Of a DNA stretch of 64,000 nucleotides, positions 1 through 9,620 are shown piece after piece (the stretch's first letter is position 1; every line of letters starts with the position of its first letter). The notes below the pieces were generated by a model. That model did no database searches, had not been told where the DNA came from, and saw nothing but the letters and a program-made list of their open reading frames with translations. Location of the stretch: contig CANLZI010000001.1 of the NCBI GenBank assembly GCA_947495555.1, forward strand, positions 720,861 to 784,860, written 5' to 3'. Origin of the DNA: an uncultured Erythrobacter sp. (GTDB taxonomy: Bacteria; Pseudomonadota; Alphaproteobacteria; Sphingomonadales; Sphingomonadaceae). The position numbers and the translations under genes are program-made.

Positions 1-70
1 CAAACACGGCATCGTTCAATTCGATGTCGCCAGACGCCTTCCCGTCGATTTTTTGGACCTTCACCTTCAC
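1..70 (-). CDS. rplD: 50S ribosomal protein L4, 5' end only (partial)
   Basis: Read on the minus strand from a GTG start at 70-68, the translation begins MKVKVQKIDGKASGDIELND, which fits the N-terminus of ribosomal protein L4; the rest lies outside the window. The start follows the rplC stop codon (TGA, 76-74) by three bases, so the two genes are probably translationally coupled. L4 is a large-subunit protein lining the exit tunnel and, in some bacteria, the autogenous repressor of the S10 operon. The call rests on the short N-terminus and on its position after rplC. Confidence 0.85.
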   Translation of the reverse strand, partial: MKVKVQKIDGKASGDIELNDAVF

Positions 71-73
71 GGG

Positions 74-898
74 TCAGCCCTCCTTGTTCTCACCGTCGGC
101 TGCAGCAGCCTCAGGTGCGTTGGTTTCTTCGACCGGAGCATCTGCTGCGGCATCCTGAACAACATCGTTTTCAACGACATCGGTTTCGGGCGCGGCATCT
201 GCTTCAGGCTTAGCGGCGTTCTTTTCGATGATCGCACCGGGGAACGGTACGCCCTCGGGCAGAGGCAACTTCACCGCATCGCGGATCAGCAACCAACCAT
301 TCTTAGAACCAGGGACCGAACCCTTTACGAAGATCAGACCGCGATCAGCGTCCGTGCGAACCACTTCGAGGTTCTGCTGCGTGCGCTGACGATCACCCAT
401 GTGACCAGCCATCTTCTTGTTCTTGAAAACGCGACCTGGATCCTGACGGTTACCCGTCGAACCATGCGAACGGTGAGAGATCGAAACACCGTGCGTTGCA
501 CGAAGACCACCAAAGCCCCAACGCTTCATGGCGCCGGCAAAGCCTTTACCCTGCGTGTGACCGGTGATGTCGACCTTTTGACCAGCAATGAAGTGATCAG
601 CGCTGATTGAAGCACCAATAGGCAGGAAACCTTCGTCGTTTTCGACGCGGAATTCCGCAACCTTCATTTTCAAGCCAACTTCAGCCTTGGCGAATTGCTC
701 GCGCTGAGGCTTGTTTACATTCTTTTGTTTCGCTTCGCCGGAACCCAGCTGCATCGCGAAATAACCATCGCGTTCAGCGGTACGGTGAGACACAACCTGA
801 CAGTCTTCCAGAGCAAGAACGGTCACGGGAACGTGACGTCCATCCTCCTGAAACAGGCGGGTCATCCCGACTTTCTTTGCGATCACGCCTGTGCGCAT
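74..898 (-). CDS. rplC: 50S ribosomal protein L3
   Basis: A 274-residue large-subunit protein that starts [16 protein letters not shown], typical of L3. The L3 core, including [19 protein letters not shown] and the loop around [23 protein letters not shown], is intact. The open frame extends 62 codons upstream, but that extension is not L3-like, so the ATG at 898 was chosen. After about residue 225 there is an acidic, Ala/Glu/Val-rich C-terminal tail (roughly 50 residues) that makes the protein longer than the usual 210 or so; such tails are known in alphaproteobacterial L3. It lies in the S10 operon between rpsJ and rplD, but about 300 bases separate it from rpsJ. Confidence 0.97.
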   Translation of the reverse strand: MRTGVIAKKVGMTRLFQEDGRHVPVTVLALEDCQVVSHRTAERDGYFAMQLGSGEAKQKNVNKPQREQFAKAEVGLKMKVAEFRVENDEGFLPIGASISADHFIAGQKVDITGHTQGKGFAGAMKRWGFGGLRATHGVSISHRSHGSTGNRQDPGRVFKNKKMAGHMGDRQRTQQNLEVVRTDADRGLIFVKGSVPGSKNGWLLIRDAVKLPLPEGVPFPGAIIEKNAAKPEADAAPETDVVENDVVQDAAADAPVEETNAPEAAAADGENKEG

Positions 899-1196
899 CG
901 TCAAAACTCCTAACACAGAGGCACACGAGGCCCATCCCCGGGTGCATGCCAGCCCAAATTGTGATGCTTCGCCCCGTCCGGGCTGAGTGTCTCTTCCGGC
1001 CAGGTGGCCTTGGAAACTAGACGGGGGACGCAGCCCGGCATGAATGATCCGAAGATCGGCCGGCGGTATCCCAATGTCTTGCAACGATCTTGCGATCGCG
1101 CGGGGCCATTGAGGGCCCCTTTAACTGTCCCGACCGGTTTAATGTCCCATCAGGCGGACATGGGGCTGACTGGTGTCAGACCCCGTACAAACCAGC
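899..1196 (-). other. Unusually long rpsJ-rplC spacer with a hairpin
   Basis: This 298-base non-coding stretch separates rpsJ from rplC, genes that usually sit close together. It contains a perfect GGGGCC/GGCCCC hairpin with a six-base loop (1102-1119), with no T-run. In the minus reading there are also two similar short segments, GGGACATTAAACC and GGGACAGTTAAAGG. No convincing ORF is seen. It could be a regulatory leader or an internal promoter region for rplC; neither is proven from sequence. Confidence 0.5.
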
Positions 1197-1508
1197 TTAG
1201 GCCAGTTTGATTTCTACATTCACGCCAGCAGCCAGATCGAGCTTCATGAGCGCGTCAACGGTCTGGGCGTTAGGCTGCACGATGTCGAGCAACCGCTTGT
1301 AGGTGCGAACTTCGAACTGCTCACGCGACTTTTTGTCGATGTGAGGGCCACGGTTCACGGTGAACTTCTCAATGCGCGTTGGCATGGGAATGGGGCCACG
1401 AATAAGCGCGCCAGTCCGACGTGCAGTCTCTGCGATTTCACCAGTTGCCTGATCAAGTACGCGGTGATCGAACGCCTTAAGGCGAATGCGAATATTCTGA
1501 GCTTCCAT
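1197..1508 (-). CDS. rpsJ: 30S ribosomal protein S10
   Basis: A 103-residue protein, the normal S10 length, beginning [20 protein letters not shown] and containing the conserved segments [21 protein letters not shown] and [18 protein letters not shown]. It is the first gene of the S10 operon and also the transcription factor NusE. It follows tuf on the same strand after about 340 bases that contain two terminator-like structures. This makes independent initiation or attenuation of the S10 operon likely. Confidence 0.98.
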   Translation of the reverse strand: MEAQNIRIRLKAFDHRVLDQATGEIAETARRTGALIRGPIPMPTRIEKFTVNRGPHIDKKSREQFEVRTYKRLLDIVQPNAQTVDALMKLDLAAGVNVEIKLA

Positions 1509-1552
1509 TACCTACACCAATGCGAAAGAGCCAAAGGAACCTTACGATCCCT

Positions 1553-1604
1553 AAAAAACAAAAGGCCCGCCCCGCTTATGTCCGGTTCCCCGGAACGGGC
1601 GGCC
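1553..1604 (-). terminator. Terminator or attenuator upstream of rpsJ
   Basis: On the minus strand, GGCCGCCCG (1604-1596) can pair with CGGGGCGGGCC (1574-1564) with one bulge, and the stem is followed directly by TTTTGTTTTTT (1563-1553). It ends about 45 bases before the rpsJ start codon. The position fits either a second tuf terminator or an S10-leader attenuator. Confidence 0.6.
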
Positions 1605-1763
1605 TTATAAAATTACGTCGCAAAGAACGAATCCTTTGCCTGAAGGCGCGCGTATACGTAGGACCGGCCCATCTGACAACCCTAATTCATGGGTAAGAGG
1701 CCAAAGAGTTTGGCTTTCACCCACAGTTGCAAACGGCCAGCCACGCAAACACACAGCTTCTAC

Positions 1764-1807
1764 TAAAAAGGCCCGGCCCTCCTATTGGAGAACCAGGCCA
1801 TTTTTTT
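1764..1807. terminator. Rho-independent terminator after tuf
   Basis: Arms at 1770-1782 and 1787-1799 form a 13-bp stem with GT wobbles around a four-base loop. A-runs at 1764-1769 and T-runs at 1801-1807 flank it, so it can terminate on either strand. On the minus strand it lies about 45 bases after the tuf stop. Confidence 0.85.
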
Positions 1808-1849
1808 AGCGATTTTGCCTACCCCAAAACGGGGCCTGGCAAAGCCGAA

Positions 1850-3025
1850 TTACTTGCTGATCTTGGCTACAACGCCCGAACCAACCGTACGGCCGCCTTC
1901 ACGGATAGCGAAACGCAGACCTTCGTCCATGGCGATAGGAGCAATCAACTTAACGTCGATCGTTACATTGTCGCCAGGCATAACCATTTCCGTGCCTTCA
2001 GGAAGGATCACTTCACCGGTTACGTCGGTGGTGCGGAAGTAGAACTGTGGACGATAGTTGGCGAAGAATGGCGTGTGACGGCCGCCTTCGTCTTTCGACA
2101 ACACATAAACTTCTGCGCTGAATTCTGTGTGCGGGCTAACCGAACCAGGCTTACAAAGAACCTGGCCACGCTCAACTTCTTCACGGGCTACGCCGCGGAT
2201 CAGTGCGCCTACGTTGTCGCCAGCTTCACCGCGATCAAGCAGCTTACGGAACATTTCAACGCCGGTAACAGTCGTCTTCGTAGTATCTTTGATACCAACG
2301 ATTTCAACTTCGTCGCCCACGTTTACAACGCCGGTTTCGATACGACCGGTAACAACCGTACCACGACCAGAGATCGAGAACACGTCTTCGATCGGCATCA
2401 AGAAGTCTTTGTCAACCGGACGATCGGGCTGTGGGATGTAGCTGTCTACAGCTTCCATCAGAGCCTTGATCGAGTTTTCACCGATTTCAGGATCACGACC
2501 TTCAAGTGCGGCCAGAGCCGAACCCTTAACGATTGGAATATCGTCACCGTCAAAGCCATATTCGCTCAGCAGCTCGCGAACTTCCAGTTCAACCAATTCG
2601 AGGATTTCCTCGTCGTCAACTTGGTCAACCTTGTTCAGGTAAACAACCAGCTGTGGAACGCCAACCTGACGAGCAAGCAGGATGTGCTCACGCGTTTGTG
2701 GCATGGGGCCGTCAGCTGCGTTCACAACAAGAATCGCGCCGTCCATTTGCGCAGCACCGGTGATCATGTTCTTCACATAGTCAGCGTGGCCTGGGCAATC
2801 GACGTGTGCGTAGTGACGCGCGTCAGTTTCATACTCAACGTGAGCTGTCGAGATGGTGATACCACGCTCGCGCTCTTCAGGAGCTTTATCGATGTTGCCG
2901 AAATCAACAGCAGCACCCTGCACCTTGGTGATCGCCGCGGTCAGCGTCGTTTTACCGTGGTCAACGTGACCGATGGTGCCGACGTTTACGTGCGGCTTGT
3001 TCCGCTCAAATTTTTCCTTCGCCAT
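1850..3025 (-). CDS. tuf: Translation elongation factor Tu
   Basis: A 391-residue GTPase that delivers aminoacyl-tRNA to the ribosome. The G1 motif GHVDHGKT is at residues 19-26, followed by the switch sequence RGITI, the DCPGH motif and NKVD; domains 2 and 3 are complete to the C-terminal [10 protein letters not shown]. It lies 93 bases after fusA in the classic str order (rpsL, rpsG, fusA, tuf) and is followed by a strong terminator. Length and motifs match intact bacterial EF-Tu. Whether a second tuf copy exists elsewhere cannot be judged from this window. Confidence 0.99.
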   Translation of the reverse strand: MAKEKFERNKPHVNVGTIGHVDHGKTTLTAAITKVQGAAVDFGNIDKAPEERERGITISTAHVEYETDARHYAHVDCPGHADYVKNMITGAAQMDGAILVVNAADGPMPQTREHILLARQVGVPQLVVYLNKVDQVDDEEILELVELEVRELLSEYGFDGDDIPIVKGSALAALEGRDPEIGENSIKALMEAVDSYIPQPDRPVDKDFLMPIEDVFSISGRGTVVTGRIETGVVNVGDEVEIVGIKDTTKTTVTGVEMFRKLLDRGEAGDNVGALIRGVAREEVERGQVLCKPGSVSPHTEFSAEVYVLSKDEGGRHTPFFANYRPQFYFRTTDVTGEVILPEGTEMVMPGDNVTIDVKLIAPIAMDEGLRFAIREGGRTVGSGVVAKISK

Positions 3026-3118
3026 TTTACTCTTAACCTCTGTCTATCAGAATTAAATTTCGCCGGGAGAAGACGGCACCCTTTGAATCAGGCGCCGCCC
3101 CTAAACCGTGTCGCTTGC

Positions 3119-5212
3119 TTAAGCAAGCTTCTCCTTGACTTCCTGTGCAACACTTGCGGGCACTTCGTCATAGTGACTGAACTGCATCGAGTAGTTTGCA
3201 CGGCCCTGACTGAAGGAGCGCAGCTCGTTCACATAGCCAAACATGTTGGCCAGTGGAACGAATGCTTCCACAGCTTGGGCATTACCACGACTGTCCGTAC
3301 CTTGGATCTGACCGCGCCGTGAGTTGAGATCGCCGATCACGTCGCCGAGATAATCCTCGGGAGTGACAACTTCAACCTTCATCACTGGCTCGAGCAGCTT
3401 GATACCACCACGTTCGGCCGCTTCGCGCATGGCGCCGCGTCCACAGATTTCAAACGCTACAGTGCTTGAATCGACGTCATGGTATGCACCGTCAGTCACG
3501 TGGATGGTAAAGTCGATGATCGGGAAGCCGATGAGATAGCCGCTTTCGGCTTGCTCACGGATGCCCTTTTCCAGCGACGGGATGTATTCCTTAGGAATGT
3601 TACCACCCTTAATGCTGTCTTCAAAGACAATGCCTTGACCGCGCTCACCCGGAGTGAAGGTCGCCTTGGCGCGAGCAAATTGCCCGGTGCCGCCCGACTG
3701 CTTCTTGTGGGTGTAGTCAATATCCATCTCACGGCCGAGCGATTCACGGTAGGCCACTTGTGGCGCACCAACATTCGCTTCAACCTTGAACTCGCGCTTC
3801 ATGCGATCAACCAGGATGTCGAGGTGAAGCTCGCCCATGCCCTTAATGATCGTCTGTCCGCTTTCGTGGTCGGTCGACACGCGGAAGGAAGGATCCTCAG
3901 CAGCCAGGCGGTTCAGGGCAACGCCCATCTTTTCCTGGTCGGCCTTGGTCTTTGGTTCCACCGACAGCTCGATCACTGGCTCGGGGAATTCCATCCGCTC
4001 AAGAATGATCGGCTTGGCCGGGTCACACAAAGTGTCACCGGTGGTTGTTTCCTTCAGACCAGCAATCGCAACGATATCGCCGGCAAATGCCTCATCAATA
4101 TCTTCCCGGTTGTTGGAGTGCATAAGAAGCATACGGCCGATCTTTTCCTTCTTCTCCTTGACGGAGTTCAGGACCGAACCCTTGGCCAGATGACCCGAGT
4201 AAATACGGGTAAAGGTCAAGGAGCCCACGAACGGGTCGTTCATGATCTTAAACGCCAGCGCGCTGAACGGCGCGTCATCGCTTGATGGACGCTCGTCCTC
4301 TTCTTCGCTGTCAGGCAGAACGCCCTTAATCGCAGGAACGTCCAGCGGTGAAGGCATGTAGTCAACCACAGCGTCAAGAAGTGGCTGTACACCCTTGTTC
4401 TTAAACGCAGAACCACACAGGACCGGTACGAAGTTACGCGCCATGGTACCTTTGCGGATCAGCTTCTTCAGCGTTGCCGGATCGGGCATTTCGCCTTCGA
4501 AGAACTTTTCCATCACGTCATCGTCTAGTTCGACAACGGTCTCGATCAGCTTCTCGCGATATTCAGCGGCCTTATCCTTGAGGTCGTCTGGAATTTCGAC
4601 ATAGTTGAAGTTTGCACCCAGGGCTTCATTTTCCCAGATGATGCCGCGGTTATTCACCAGATCGACAACACCTTGCAGGTCGCTTTCCGCACCAATCGGG
4701 AGATACAGCACCAGAGGCGTTGCACCCAAACGATCAATGATGGACTGTACGCAGTAATAGAAGTCTGCGCCGGTACGATCCAGCTTATTGATGAAGCACA
4801 TCCGCGGAACACCGTACTTATCGGCTTGGCGCCATACGGTTTCGGACTGAGGCTCAACCCCGGCAACACCGTCAAATACGGCGACCGCGCCATCCAACAC
4901 GCGCAGCGAACGCTCGACTTCAATCGTGAAGTCAACGTGGCCTGGCGTATCGATGATGTTGATCCGGTGCTTTTCACCTTGTCCATCTTCGTTCTGCCAG
5001 AACGTGGTTGTGGCAGCCGAGGTGATGGTGATCCCGCGCTCTTGTTCCTGCTCCATCCAGTCCATCGTCGCCGCGCCATCATGCACTTCGCCGATTTTGT
5101 AGGACTTTCCGGTGTAGTACAAAATACGTTCGGTAGTCGTGGTTTTACCAGCATCGATGTGAGCCATGATGCCGATGTTGCGGTACCGCTCTAGCGGATA
5201 TTCGCGTGCCAT
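3119..5212 (-). CDS. fusA: Translation elongation factor G
   Basis: A 697-residue translocase GTPase. It opens with the P-loop AHIDAGKTT (residues 17-25), then [13 protein letters not shown] and NKLDR, and carries all the later EF-G domains, ending [22 protein letters not shown] ribosome-binding site precedes the ATG at 5212 by nine bases. It lies 27 bases after rpsG and upstream of tuf in the str operon. Full-length, with no irregularity seen. Confidence 0.99.
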   Translation of the reverse strand: MAREYPLERYRNIGIMAHIDAGKTTTTERILYYTGKSYKIGEVHDGAATMDWMEQEQERGITITSAATTTFWQNEDGQGEKHRINIIDTPGHVDFTIEVERSLRVLDGAVAVFDGVAGVEPQSETVWRQADKYGVPRMCFINKLDRTGADFYYCVQSIIDRLGATPLVLYLPIGAESDLQGVVDLVNNRGIIWENEALGANFNYVEIPDDLKDKAAEYREKLIETVVELDDDVMEKFFEGEMPDPATLKKLIRKGTMARNFVPVLCGSAFKNKGVQPLLDAVVDYMPSPLDVPAIKGVLPDSEEEDERPSSDDAPFSALAFKIMNDPFVGSLTFTRIYSGHLAKGSVLNSVKEKKEKIGRMLLMHSNNREDIDEAFAGDIVAIAGLKETTTGDTLCDPAKPIILERMEFPEPVIELSVEPKTKADQEKMGVALNRLAAEDPSFRVSTDHESGQTIIKGMGELHLDILVDRMKREFKVEANVGAPQVAYRESLGREMDIDYTHKKQSGGTGQFARAKATFTPGERGQGIVFEDSIKGGNIPKEYIPSLEKGIREQAESGYLIGFPIIDFTIHVTDGAYHDVDSSTVAFEICGRGAMREAAERGGIKLLEPVMKVEVVTPEDYLGDVIGDLNSRRGQIQGTDSRGNAQAVEAFVPLANMFGYVNELRSFSQGRANYSMQFSHYDEVPASVAQEVKEKLA

Positions 5213-5239
5213 TTTCTTATTCTCCGTAAGAGAGGAATA

Positions 5240-5710
5240 TTACCAGCGGTAGTGCGAGAACGCGCGGTTGGCATCAGCCATCCGGTGCGTATCTTCGCGC
5301 TTCTTCACCGCATTGCCGCGGTTGTTCGAAGCATCGAGCAATTCGCCCGACAGACGCGCTGACATGGTGGTTTCAGGACGACCGCGCGCGGCACCAATCA
5401 ACCAACGGATTGCCAAAGCCTGAGCGCGCTCGGGGCGAACTTCAACCGGCACCTGATACGTTGCACCACCAACACGGCGGCTGCGCACTTCAACCTGCGG
5501 AGCAACATTGCCCAGCGCATCATGAAACAGCTGCACAGGATCGGTCTTGGCCTTGGCTTCGACTGTATCCAGCGCTGAGTACACGATGCCCTCTGCAACG
5601 GCTTTCTTACCGTCCAGCATGAGGTTGTTCATGAACTTCGACAAAATCTGATCACCAAACTTGGGATCGGGTAGAATGACCCGCTTTTCGGGACGACGAC
5701 GACGTGACAT
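5240..5710 (-). CDS. rpsG: 30S ribosomal protein S7
   Basis: A 156-residue protein, the normal S7 length, starting [20 protein letters not shown] and ending NRAFSHYRW. The open frame runs 23 codons further upstream through a repeat-derived low-complexity stretch. The ATG at 5710 is preferred because it gives the conserved S7 N-terminus and is preceded by an AAAGGAG-like site. It is the second gene of the str operon; a perfect 25-bp inverted repeat separates it from rpsL. Confidence 0.98.
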   Translation of the reverse strand: MSRRRRPEKRVILPDPKFGDQILSKFMNNLMLDGKKAVAEGIVYSALDTVEAKAKTDPVQLFHDALGNVAPQVEVRSRRVGGATYQVPVEVRPERAQALAIRWLIGAARGRPETTMSARLSGELLDASNNRGNAVKKREDTHRMADANRAFSHYRW

Positions 5711-5746
5711 AATTCGTAACTCCTTTGGAGTTTTGGGCTGTTCCTT

Positions 5747-5811
5747 CCCACTCCCCCACCCAACCCCCGATGATACCATTCATGATATCGGGGGTTGGGT
5801 GGGGGAGTGGG
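5747..5811. repeat. Perfect 25-bp inverted repeat between rpsL and rpsG
   Basis: The left arm (5747-5771), C-rich and ending CCCCCGAT, is the exact reverse complement of the right arm (5787-5811), with a 15-base loop between. No T-run follows on either strand, so it is not a standard terminator. In the str transcript it would form a very stable hairpin 36 bases upstream of the rpsG start. It may be a REP/MITE-like element, an mRNA-stabilising stem or an attenuator. Confidence 0.9.
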
Positions 5812-5864
5812 CCGGTCCCGCAAGCTTGCAACGGACGTTGCAAGCGCACCCAAACTAAAACTTC

Positions 5865-6236
5865 TTACTTCGGACGCTTAGCGCCGTACTTCGAACGGGA
5901 CTGCTTGCGGTCCTTGACCCCTTGCGTATCCAGAACGCCGCGCAATACGTGATAACGCACACCTGGAAGGTCGCGTACACGGCCGCCGCGGATCAGAACA
6001 ACGGAGTGTTCCTGAAGGTTGTGACCTTCGCCCGGGATATAGGTGATGACTTCACGCTGGTTCGTCAGGCGCACCTTGGCAACCTTACGCAGAGCAGAGT
6101 TCGGCTTCTTTGGCGTCGTTGTATAGACGCGCGTACAAACGCCGCGCTTTTGCGGGTTTGCTTCCATCGCAGGGACCTTGGACTTGGTCTTCTGCGGAAC
6201 GCGGCCCTTGCGGACCAGCTGGTTAATCGTCGGCAT
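5865..6236 (-). CDS. rpsL: 30S ribosomal protein S12
   Basis: A 123-residue protein with the typical start [12 protein letters not shown] and end [13 protein letters not shown]. The decoding-site segments [20 protein letters not shown] and [26 protein letters not shown] are present. The lysines of the PKKPNS loop and the GGRVKDLPGV-like loop, positions known for streptomycin-resistance substitutions, look wild-type apart from the natural Arg in RVRD. It is the first gene of the str operon. Confidence 0.99.
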   Translation of the reverse strand: MPTINQLVRKGRVPQKTKSKVPAMEANPQKRGVCTRVYTTTPKKPNSALRKVAKVRLTNQREVITYIPGEGHNLQEHSVVLIRGGRVRDLPGVRYHVLRGVLDTQGVKDRKQSRSKYGAKRPK

Positions 6237-6644
6237 AGGTTACTCTTCACCGTATGATGAGCGGCTGATCGAGGAATGCACCTGGTGGGGAGTAAAGCCC
6301 GGATCGCAGCGCGCTTGCCTGTCGCTGTCGCAATGACAGCAGGCGGGGCCGCTGGACCAAGACTGAAACGCTCCACCCGATACAGCCCTTGGGCCGCAGG
6401 GTTACTTTGACGGATGCCCCACTAAGCGTCCCTCGGTTAAGAGGATCGCCCCAATAGAAAAGGCCTTGCTTGTTACAGCAAGACCTGCGGGACAGGACCG
6501 GCAATGTTCAGCTCTATTTGACCGGGCAGACTCGAAAGTCCCCTCGGTTGAGCGCGCCTTTACGGGGGAAAACTGGCGGGGTCAAGCCGCGGGCGTCCGC
6601 TTTTTTCGCGCTGCCCTCCCGCCCAGGCGTGCTAGAATCCTGCC
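6237..6644. other. Divergent intergenic region upstream of the str operon
   Basis: These 408 bases separate rpsL (minus) from a GNAT gene (plus) and must hold the str operon promoter. The only structure I can support is a minus-strand stem with a T-run at 6457-6484, annotated separately. Open frames on both strands here do not resemble proteins. No promoter boxes are clear enough to call. Confidence 0.5.
6457..6484 (-). terminator. Stem with T-run in the rpsL leader region
   Basis: On the minus strand, GGTCTTGCT pairs with AGCAAGGCC (9 bp, one GT wobble) around a six-base loop, followed by TTTTCT. It points towards rpsL, about 220 bases before its start codon, with no supported minus-strand gene upstream. 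It may be a leader attenuator or the end of a short RNA. Confidence 0.4.
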
Positions 6645-7244
6645 ATGCAGCCAGCGCATGCCCAACCCATACAGATCCACACCCGGCTTGAAAACGATAG
6701 CCCGGTTTGCCTGCGCACCATCCGCGAGGATGACCGGGAGCTGATGCGGATCGGCATAGAACAGATGTCGCAGCGCTCACGCTATCTCAGGTTCTTTTCC
6801 GGCGCGCGCACCGCCCCTGCATGGGTGATAGAGCGTCTGGTGGCCACCGATGGGCATGATCACATCGCTTGGGGCGCGATCGATATGGCCAAGGATGACA
6901 AGCCCGCTATCGGAGCGGTCCATGCCTTTCGTGATGCCGAGGACGATGACTGTGCCGAGTTTTCGGTTGCCGTGATTGACGAATATCACGGGCTTGGTCT
7001 GGGCAAATTGCTGACCGCCACCATCCTGCTCGACGCGCTGGAAGAGAAAATCACCGAATTCTCAGTCAACATGCTGGCCGACAACGCCGGAGCCAGACGC
7101 TTCACCCAATCCCTAGGCGGGCGCTTTGTCGGCAGTGATCTCAATGTGCTGGAATATGTGCTCGACGTGGAAACCGCGATTGCGCGGCTCAAGGCGGATT
7201 GCGACCCACCCGGCATGGCAGAGGTGTTCAAGGCGTTTGGGTGA
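6645..7244 (+). CDS. GNAT-family N-acetyltransferase
   Basis: A 199-residue protein with a GNAT fold. The acceptor-side strands are at about residues 20-60, and the acetyl-CoA-binding motif A is at about 110-130, visible as EYHGLGLGKLLTATILLDAL. A later NAGARRFTQSLGGRFVG segment fits motif B (asparagine plus a following helix). The substrate is unknown; the architecture resembles stand-alone Pat-like lysine acetyltransferase domains, but this is only a resemblance. It is transcribed divergently from the str operon and followed by a small CCCC/GGGG hairpin (7248-7259). Confidence 0.85.
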   Translation: MQPAHAQPIQIHTRLENDSPVCLRTIREDDRELMRIGIEQMSQRSRYLRFFSGARTAPAWVIERLVATDGHDHIAWGAIDMAKDDKPAIGAVHAFRDAEDDDCAEFSVAVIDEYHGLGLGKLLTATILLDALEEKITEFSVNMLADNAGARRFTQSLGGRFVGSDLNVLEYVLDVETAIARLKADCDPPGMAEVFKAFG

Positions 7245-7285
7245 GTGGCCCCTCAAGGGGAATGGGGGTCGGGGATGAAGGGGAA

Positions 7286-8620
7286 CTATTGCGTTAGGAT
7301 CCCTCGGCCGTACTGCACAAGAACAACAATTATAGCAATGTAAAAGATAGTCACGAACACACCTACGGCACGATAGTCAAATACACTCCTAGCAATCGGG
7401 TCATCTGCAATGCTTTTGAGTTCAGCTTGATTAAGCGCCGTGTTCGCTTCTAATCGCCAAATGCCGCGGGCCTTCTCTTGCGAGCTAAGCCATCTTTCGT
7501 TCAAAAACCACTGAATACACAAAGATACAGCAAGGAATGCAGCAGCCGCAAAAGAAAGGTATTTGGCGATCTCCGAGTTATTGGCGCTCGCTGCGTCACT
7601 TAGTACTTTTATGACGAATGGAGCAGCAGCAACCGCCAAATCCTTCCACATCGAGCGTGCAAAATCATGACCCTTTTCGCTAATTTTCTCGGTCTCTTCG
7701 AGCACGCTCTTTCGTAATGCACTAAGCGCCGAAAGCATTTCAGAGCTTTTCGCTTTAATGTAAGCAGAATAAGCGGTTGCAGCTGACTTGACGCAATTAT
7801 CGCCCAAGTCTGTCAATGATGCCTTTCGATACGATCTGGCCCACTCATTCGCCAACAATAGATGCCTCACATCGGCGTCCCGAGATTCGTTTAGGAAAAC
7901 GAACTTAGCTCCGGCAACTAGGCGTGGGAAGATATCAGTTAACTGAGAATTGTTGAGCGCAAAGCTACAAGCTGGAGGGCCGTCGAAATGGTATTCGATG
8001 AGTCCCTCAACTTCTGACACTCGGTCAGCTAAAGCGGCCATGAGTCTGCGGGACGATATTTCTATCCACTCGCTGGGCAGACTGCCTTCTTTGCGCGGCC
8101 ATTCCATGACTATCCAAGGACGAATATCTGTCGGAACCTCCGGCGGACGAGCAAAATCGACCGAAAACCTGCGTGGATCAGGAAGATCATCGACTTCCGT
8201 TGGCAAAAACTCCTCATTGTTTCTCCAGACAAGAAAATTTGAAGAAACAGTACTGAACTGTTGCCCGTCATCAATCTCCGCAATTCTGATTGCTCGAAAA
8301 TCTGAAACAGAAGCTTTGTTATTTGAAATTGATCTTAAAAGAAAAAGCCTCAATTCATTTTCGAAAGAAAACTTTTTTATATCAACACGAAATGCTTCAC
8401 CAACATTTGGCAAATCTTCAATGCCAAACACATTATCAGTGTCGTTTTCATAAACGGTTATAGCTTCGATGAAATCGGGAGTATTTTTTAGAAGGCCGAT
8501 AAAGGAGTTGCGATCGCCGTCGTTGGTGAACTTAGCACCAAAGCGGGCAGCTACGTCGCTTTCTCTGACCGTATCTACCGAGATACTCTGGATTAGCTCA
8601 GCGATTTGCTTCGGTGTCAT
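7286..8620 (-). CDS. Unknown protein with a two-helix membrane tail, partner of the NdpA-like protein
   Basis: A 444-residue protein I do not recognise. Residues 1 to about 280 are soluble, mixed alpha/beta and acidic. Residues about 285-325 are a charged helical stretch rich in Ala, Lys, Glu and Ser. Two hydrophobic segments follow near 354-373 (YLSFAAAAFLAVSLCIQWFL) and 419-437 (VGVFVTIFYIAIIVVLVQYG), joined by a roughly 45-residue charged loop. A third, weaker hydrophobic stretch lies near 327-344. The ATG at 8620 lies inside the 3' end of the upstream gene (23-base overlap), so the two are almost certainly co-translated. Base composition is clearly AT-richer than the neighbours, a sign of transfer. 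A soluble sensor with a membrane effector hairpin would fit a phage-defence module, but that is inference. Confidence 0.8.
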   Translation of the reverse strand: MTPKQIAELIQSISVDTVRESDVAARFGAKFTNDGDRNSFIGLLKNTPDFIEAITVYENDTDNVFGIEDLPNVGEAFRVDIKKFSFENELRLFLLRSISNNKASVSDFRAIRIAEIDDGQQFSTVSSNFLVWRNNEEFLPTEVDDLPDPRRFSVDFARPPEVPTDIRPWIVMEWPRKEGSLPSEWIEISSRRLMAALADRVSEVEGLIEYHFDGPPACSFALNNSQLTDIFPRLVAGAKFVFLNESRDADVRHLLLANEWARSYRKASLTDLGDNCVKSAATAYSAYIKAKSSEMLSALSALRKSVLEETEKISEKGHDFARSMWKDLAVAAAPFVIKVLSDAASANNSEIAKYLSFAAAAFLAVSLCIQWFLNERWLSSQEKARGIWRLEANTALNQAELKSIADDPIARSVFDYRAVGVFVTIFYIAIIVVLVQYGRGILTQ

Positions 8621-9620
8621 CTATCGTTTCCGAAACGGGATCGTTGATGATGATCCGGTCATCATCAAGGATTACAGCATCTCTCATGTTATTGGGCACG
8701 CGAACTTGGATGTTGTTCTCTGTCTTATATCTAACTGCAGCTGGTGGACGAACACTCGAAGCATCGAGAGCTATCGGTGTAGCTTCTATTCGCGCTGACC
8801 TCAAACCACTACGAAATTTTGCTACGATTGGCGCATCATCGGGTAAGGTCGCGCCAAATACTGTGTCCAGAAAGGACTTCTGGTTTTCCGCATCGATATT
8901 ACCACCAGCGTTGGCCGCAGCGTAGGTGCGACGCGTCATATCTCTTAACACTTTCTGCGGTACAATATCCTTATTCGCTCGCAGAACATTTCTCGTAACA
9001 TCTACTAATTTTGCAGTGATTTCAGCATTTTCGAAACACCGCTTGCAGTCCAGAAAGTTCTCGAAATACCGGGCAACCCTTTGCTGATTTTGACGATCCA
9101 AGATACGGAGTTCGCCTCCATCGTCAGACAAGCGGATCAGCGCCGATTTTTGAAGAGCGTCACGATTCTGAACGAAAGTCCGCTCTATCGAATCTAGGCT
9201 AACGACCTGTCTGCCGCCTTGCCCTTCTTGAAGCTCATAGCTGAGAACCGTCTCATCGTCATACTTGAGTAACGCGAAAGCCTGTTCGCCAAGAGATCGC
9301 AGCGCAAAAACCAAGAATGCACCTGCTGCAGCGCTACCCCCATGCTGCCTTTGAAAATCTTCTGCCAGTCGCTCGCTTTCATTCTGAAATAGCTCTTCGT
9401 CAGCGGCAATACGAGCAAGGCGCTCTCTCGTTGCTGAAGCATCGGAAAACTCGTACGGAATGCCCGAGTTGACAGATAAGATGCGCTCCAAGAAAAAATT
9501 CGAAAATTCGCCGGGGTTTATTGCCTCAAGACGCACAAAAGCGTTCTCACCCGGCCCTACTAGATGAAATACCATTTGTTCGATTTGAACGGCATCGGCT
9601 TGGTTTTGTGAAAAAAACAA
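8598..9620 (-). CDS. Nucleoid-associated protein, YejK/NdpA-like
   Basis: A 340-residue protein, close to the usual length (about 335) of the 37-kDa nucleoid-associated family. Supporting segments are the N-terminal IEQMVFHLVGPGE, the central GAFLVFALRSLGEQAFALLKYDD strand pair followed by an LDSIER..LQKSALIRLSDDG region, and ARYFENFLDCKRCFENAEIT, which resembles the FFxxFLGC motif. The start is a TTG at 9620 supported by an AGGAG seven bases upstream; an ATG at residue 16 is the alternative. It overlaps the downstream membrane-tail gene by 23 bases. Its AT-rich composition matches that gene and not the flanking genes, so the pair looks like a mobile two-gene cassette. Family members bind DNA; the function of this divergent copy is unknown. 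Confidence 0.7.
   Translation of the reverse strand: MFFSQNQADAVQIEQMVFHLVGPGENAFVRLEAINPGEFSNFFLERILSVNSGIPYEFSDASATRERLARIAADEELFQNESERLAEDFQRQHGGSAAAGAFLVFALRSLGEQAFALLKYDDETVLSYELQEGQGGRQVVSLDSIERTFVQNRDALQKSALIRLSDDGGELRILDRQNQQRVARYFENFLDCKRCFENAEITAKLVDVTRNVLRANKDIVPQKVLRDMTRRTYAAANAGGNIDAENQKSFLDTVFGATLPDDAPIVAKFRSGLRSARIEATPIALDASSVRPPAAVRYKTENNIQVRVPNNMRDAVILDDDRIIINDPVSETIDDTEANR

Larger units (their letters stand above)
1509..1849. other. tuf-rpsJ intergenic region
   Basis: These 341 bases contain no supported gene. They hold the two stem structures annotated separately (1553-1604 and 1764-1807). The part between the stems (about 1605-1763) should contain the S10 promoter if the operon is independently transcribed, but no -35/-10 pair is clear enough to call. 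Confidence 0.6.

Noticed and set aside
1727..3322. 531-codon open frame on the plus strand opposite tuf
   Set aside because: It is the antisense shadow of tuf and the start of the intergenic region; the translation has no protein-like pattern, and tuf is certain.
7286..9620. Identification of the two-gene cassette as Kiwa (KwaA/KwaB)
   Set aside because: KwaA is a small multi-helix membrane protein and KwaB a DUF4868 protein; here the membrane partner is 444 residues with a C-terminal hairpin and the other looks NdpA-like, so only the general layout is similar.
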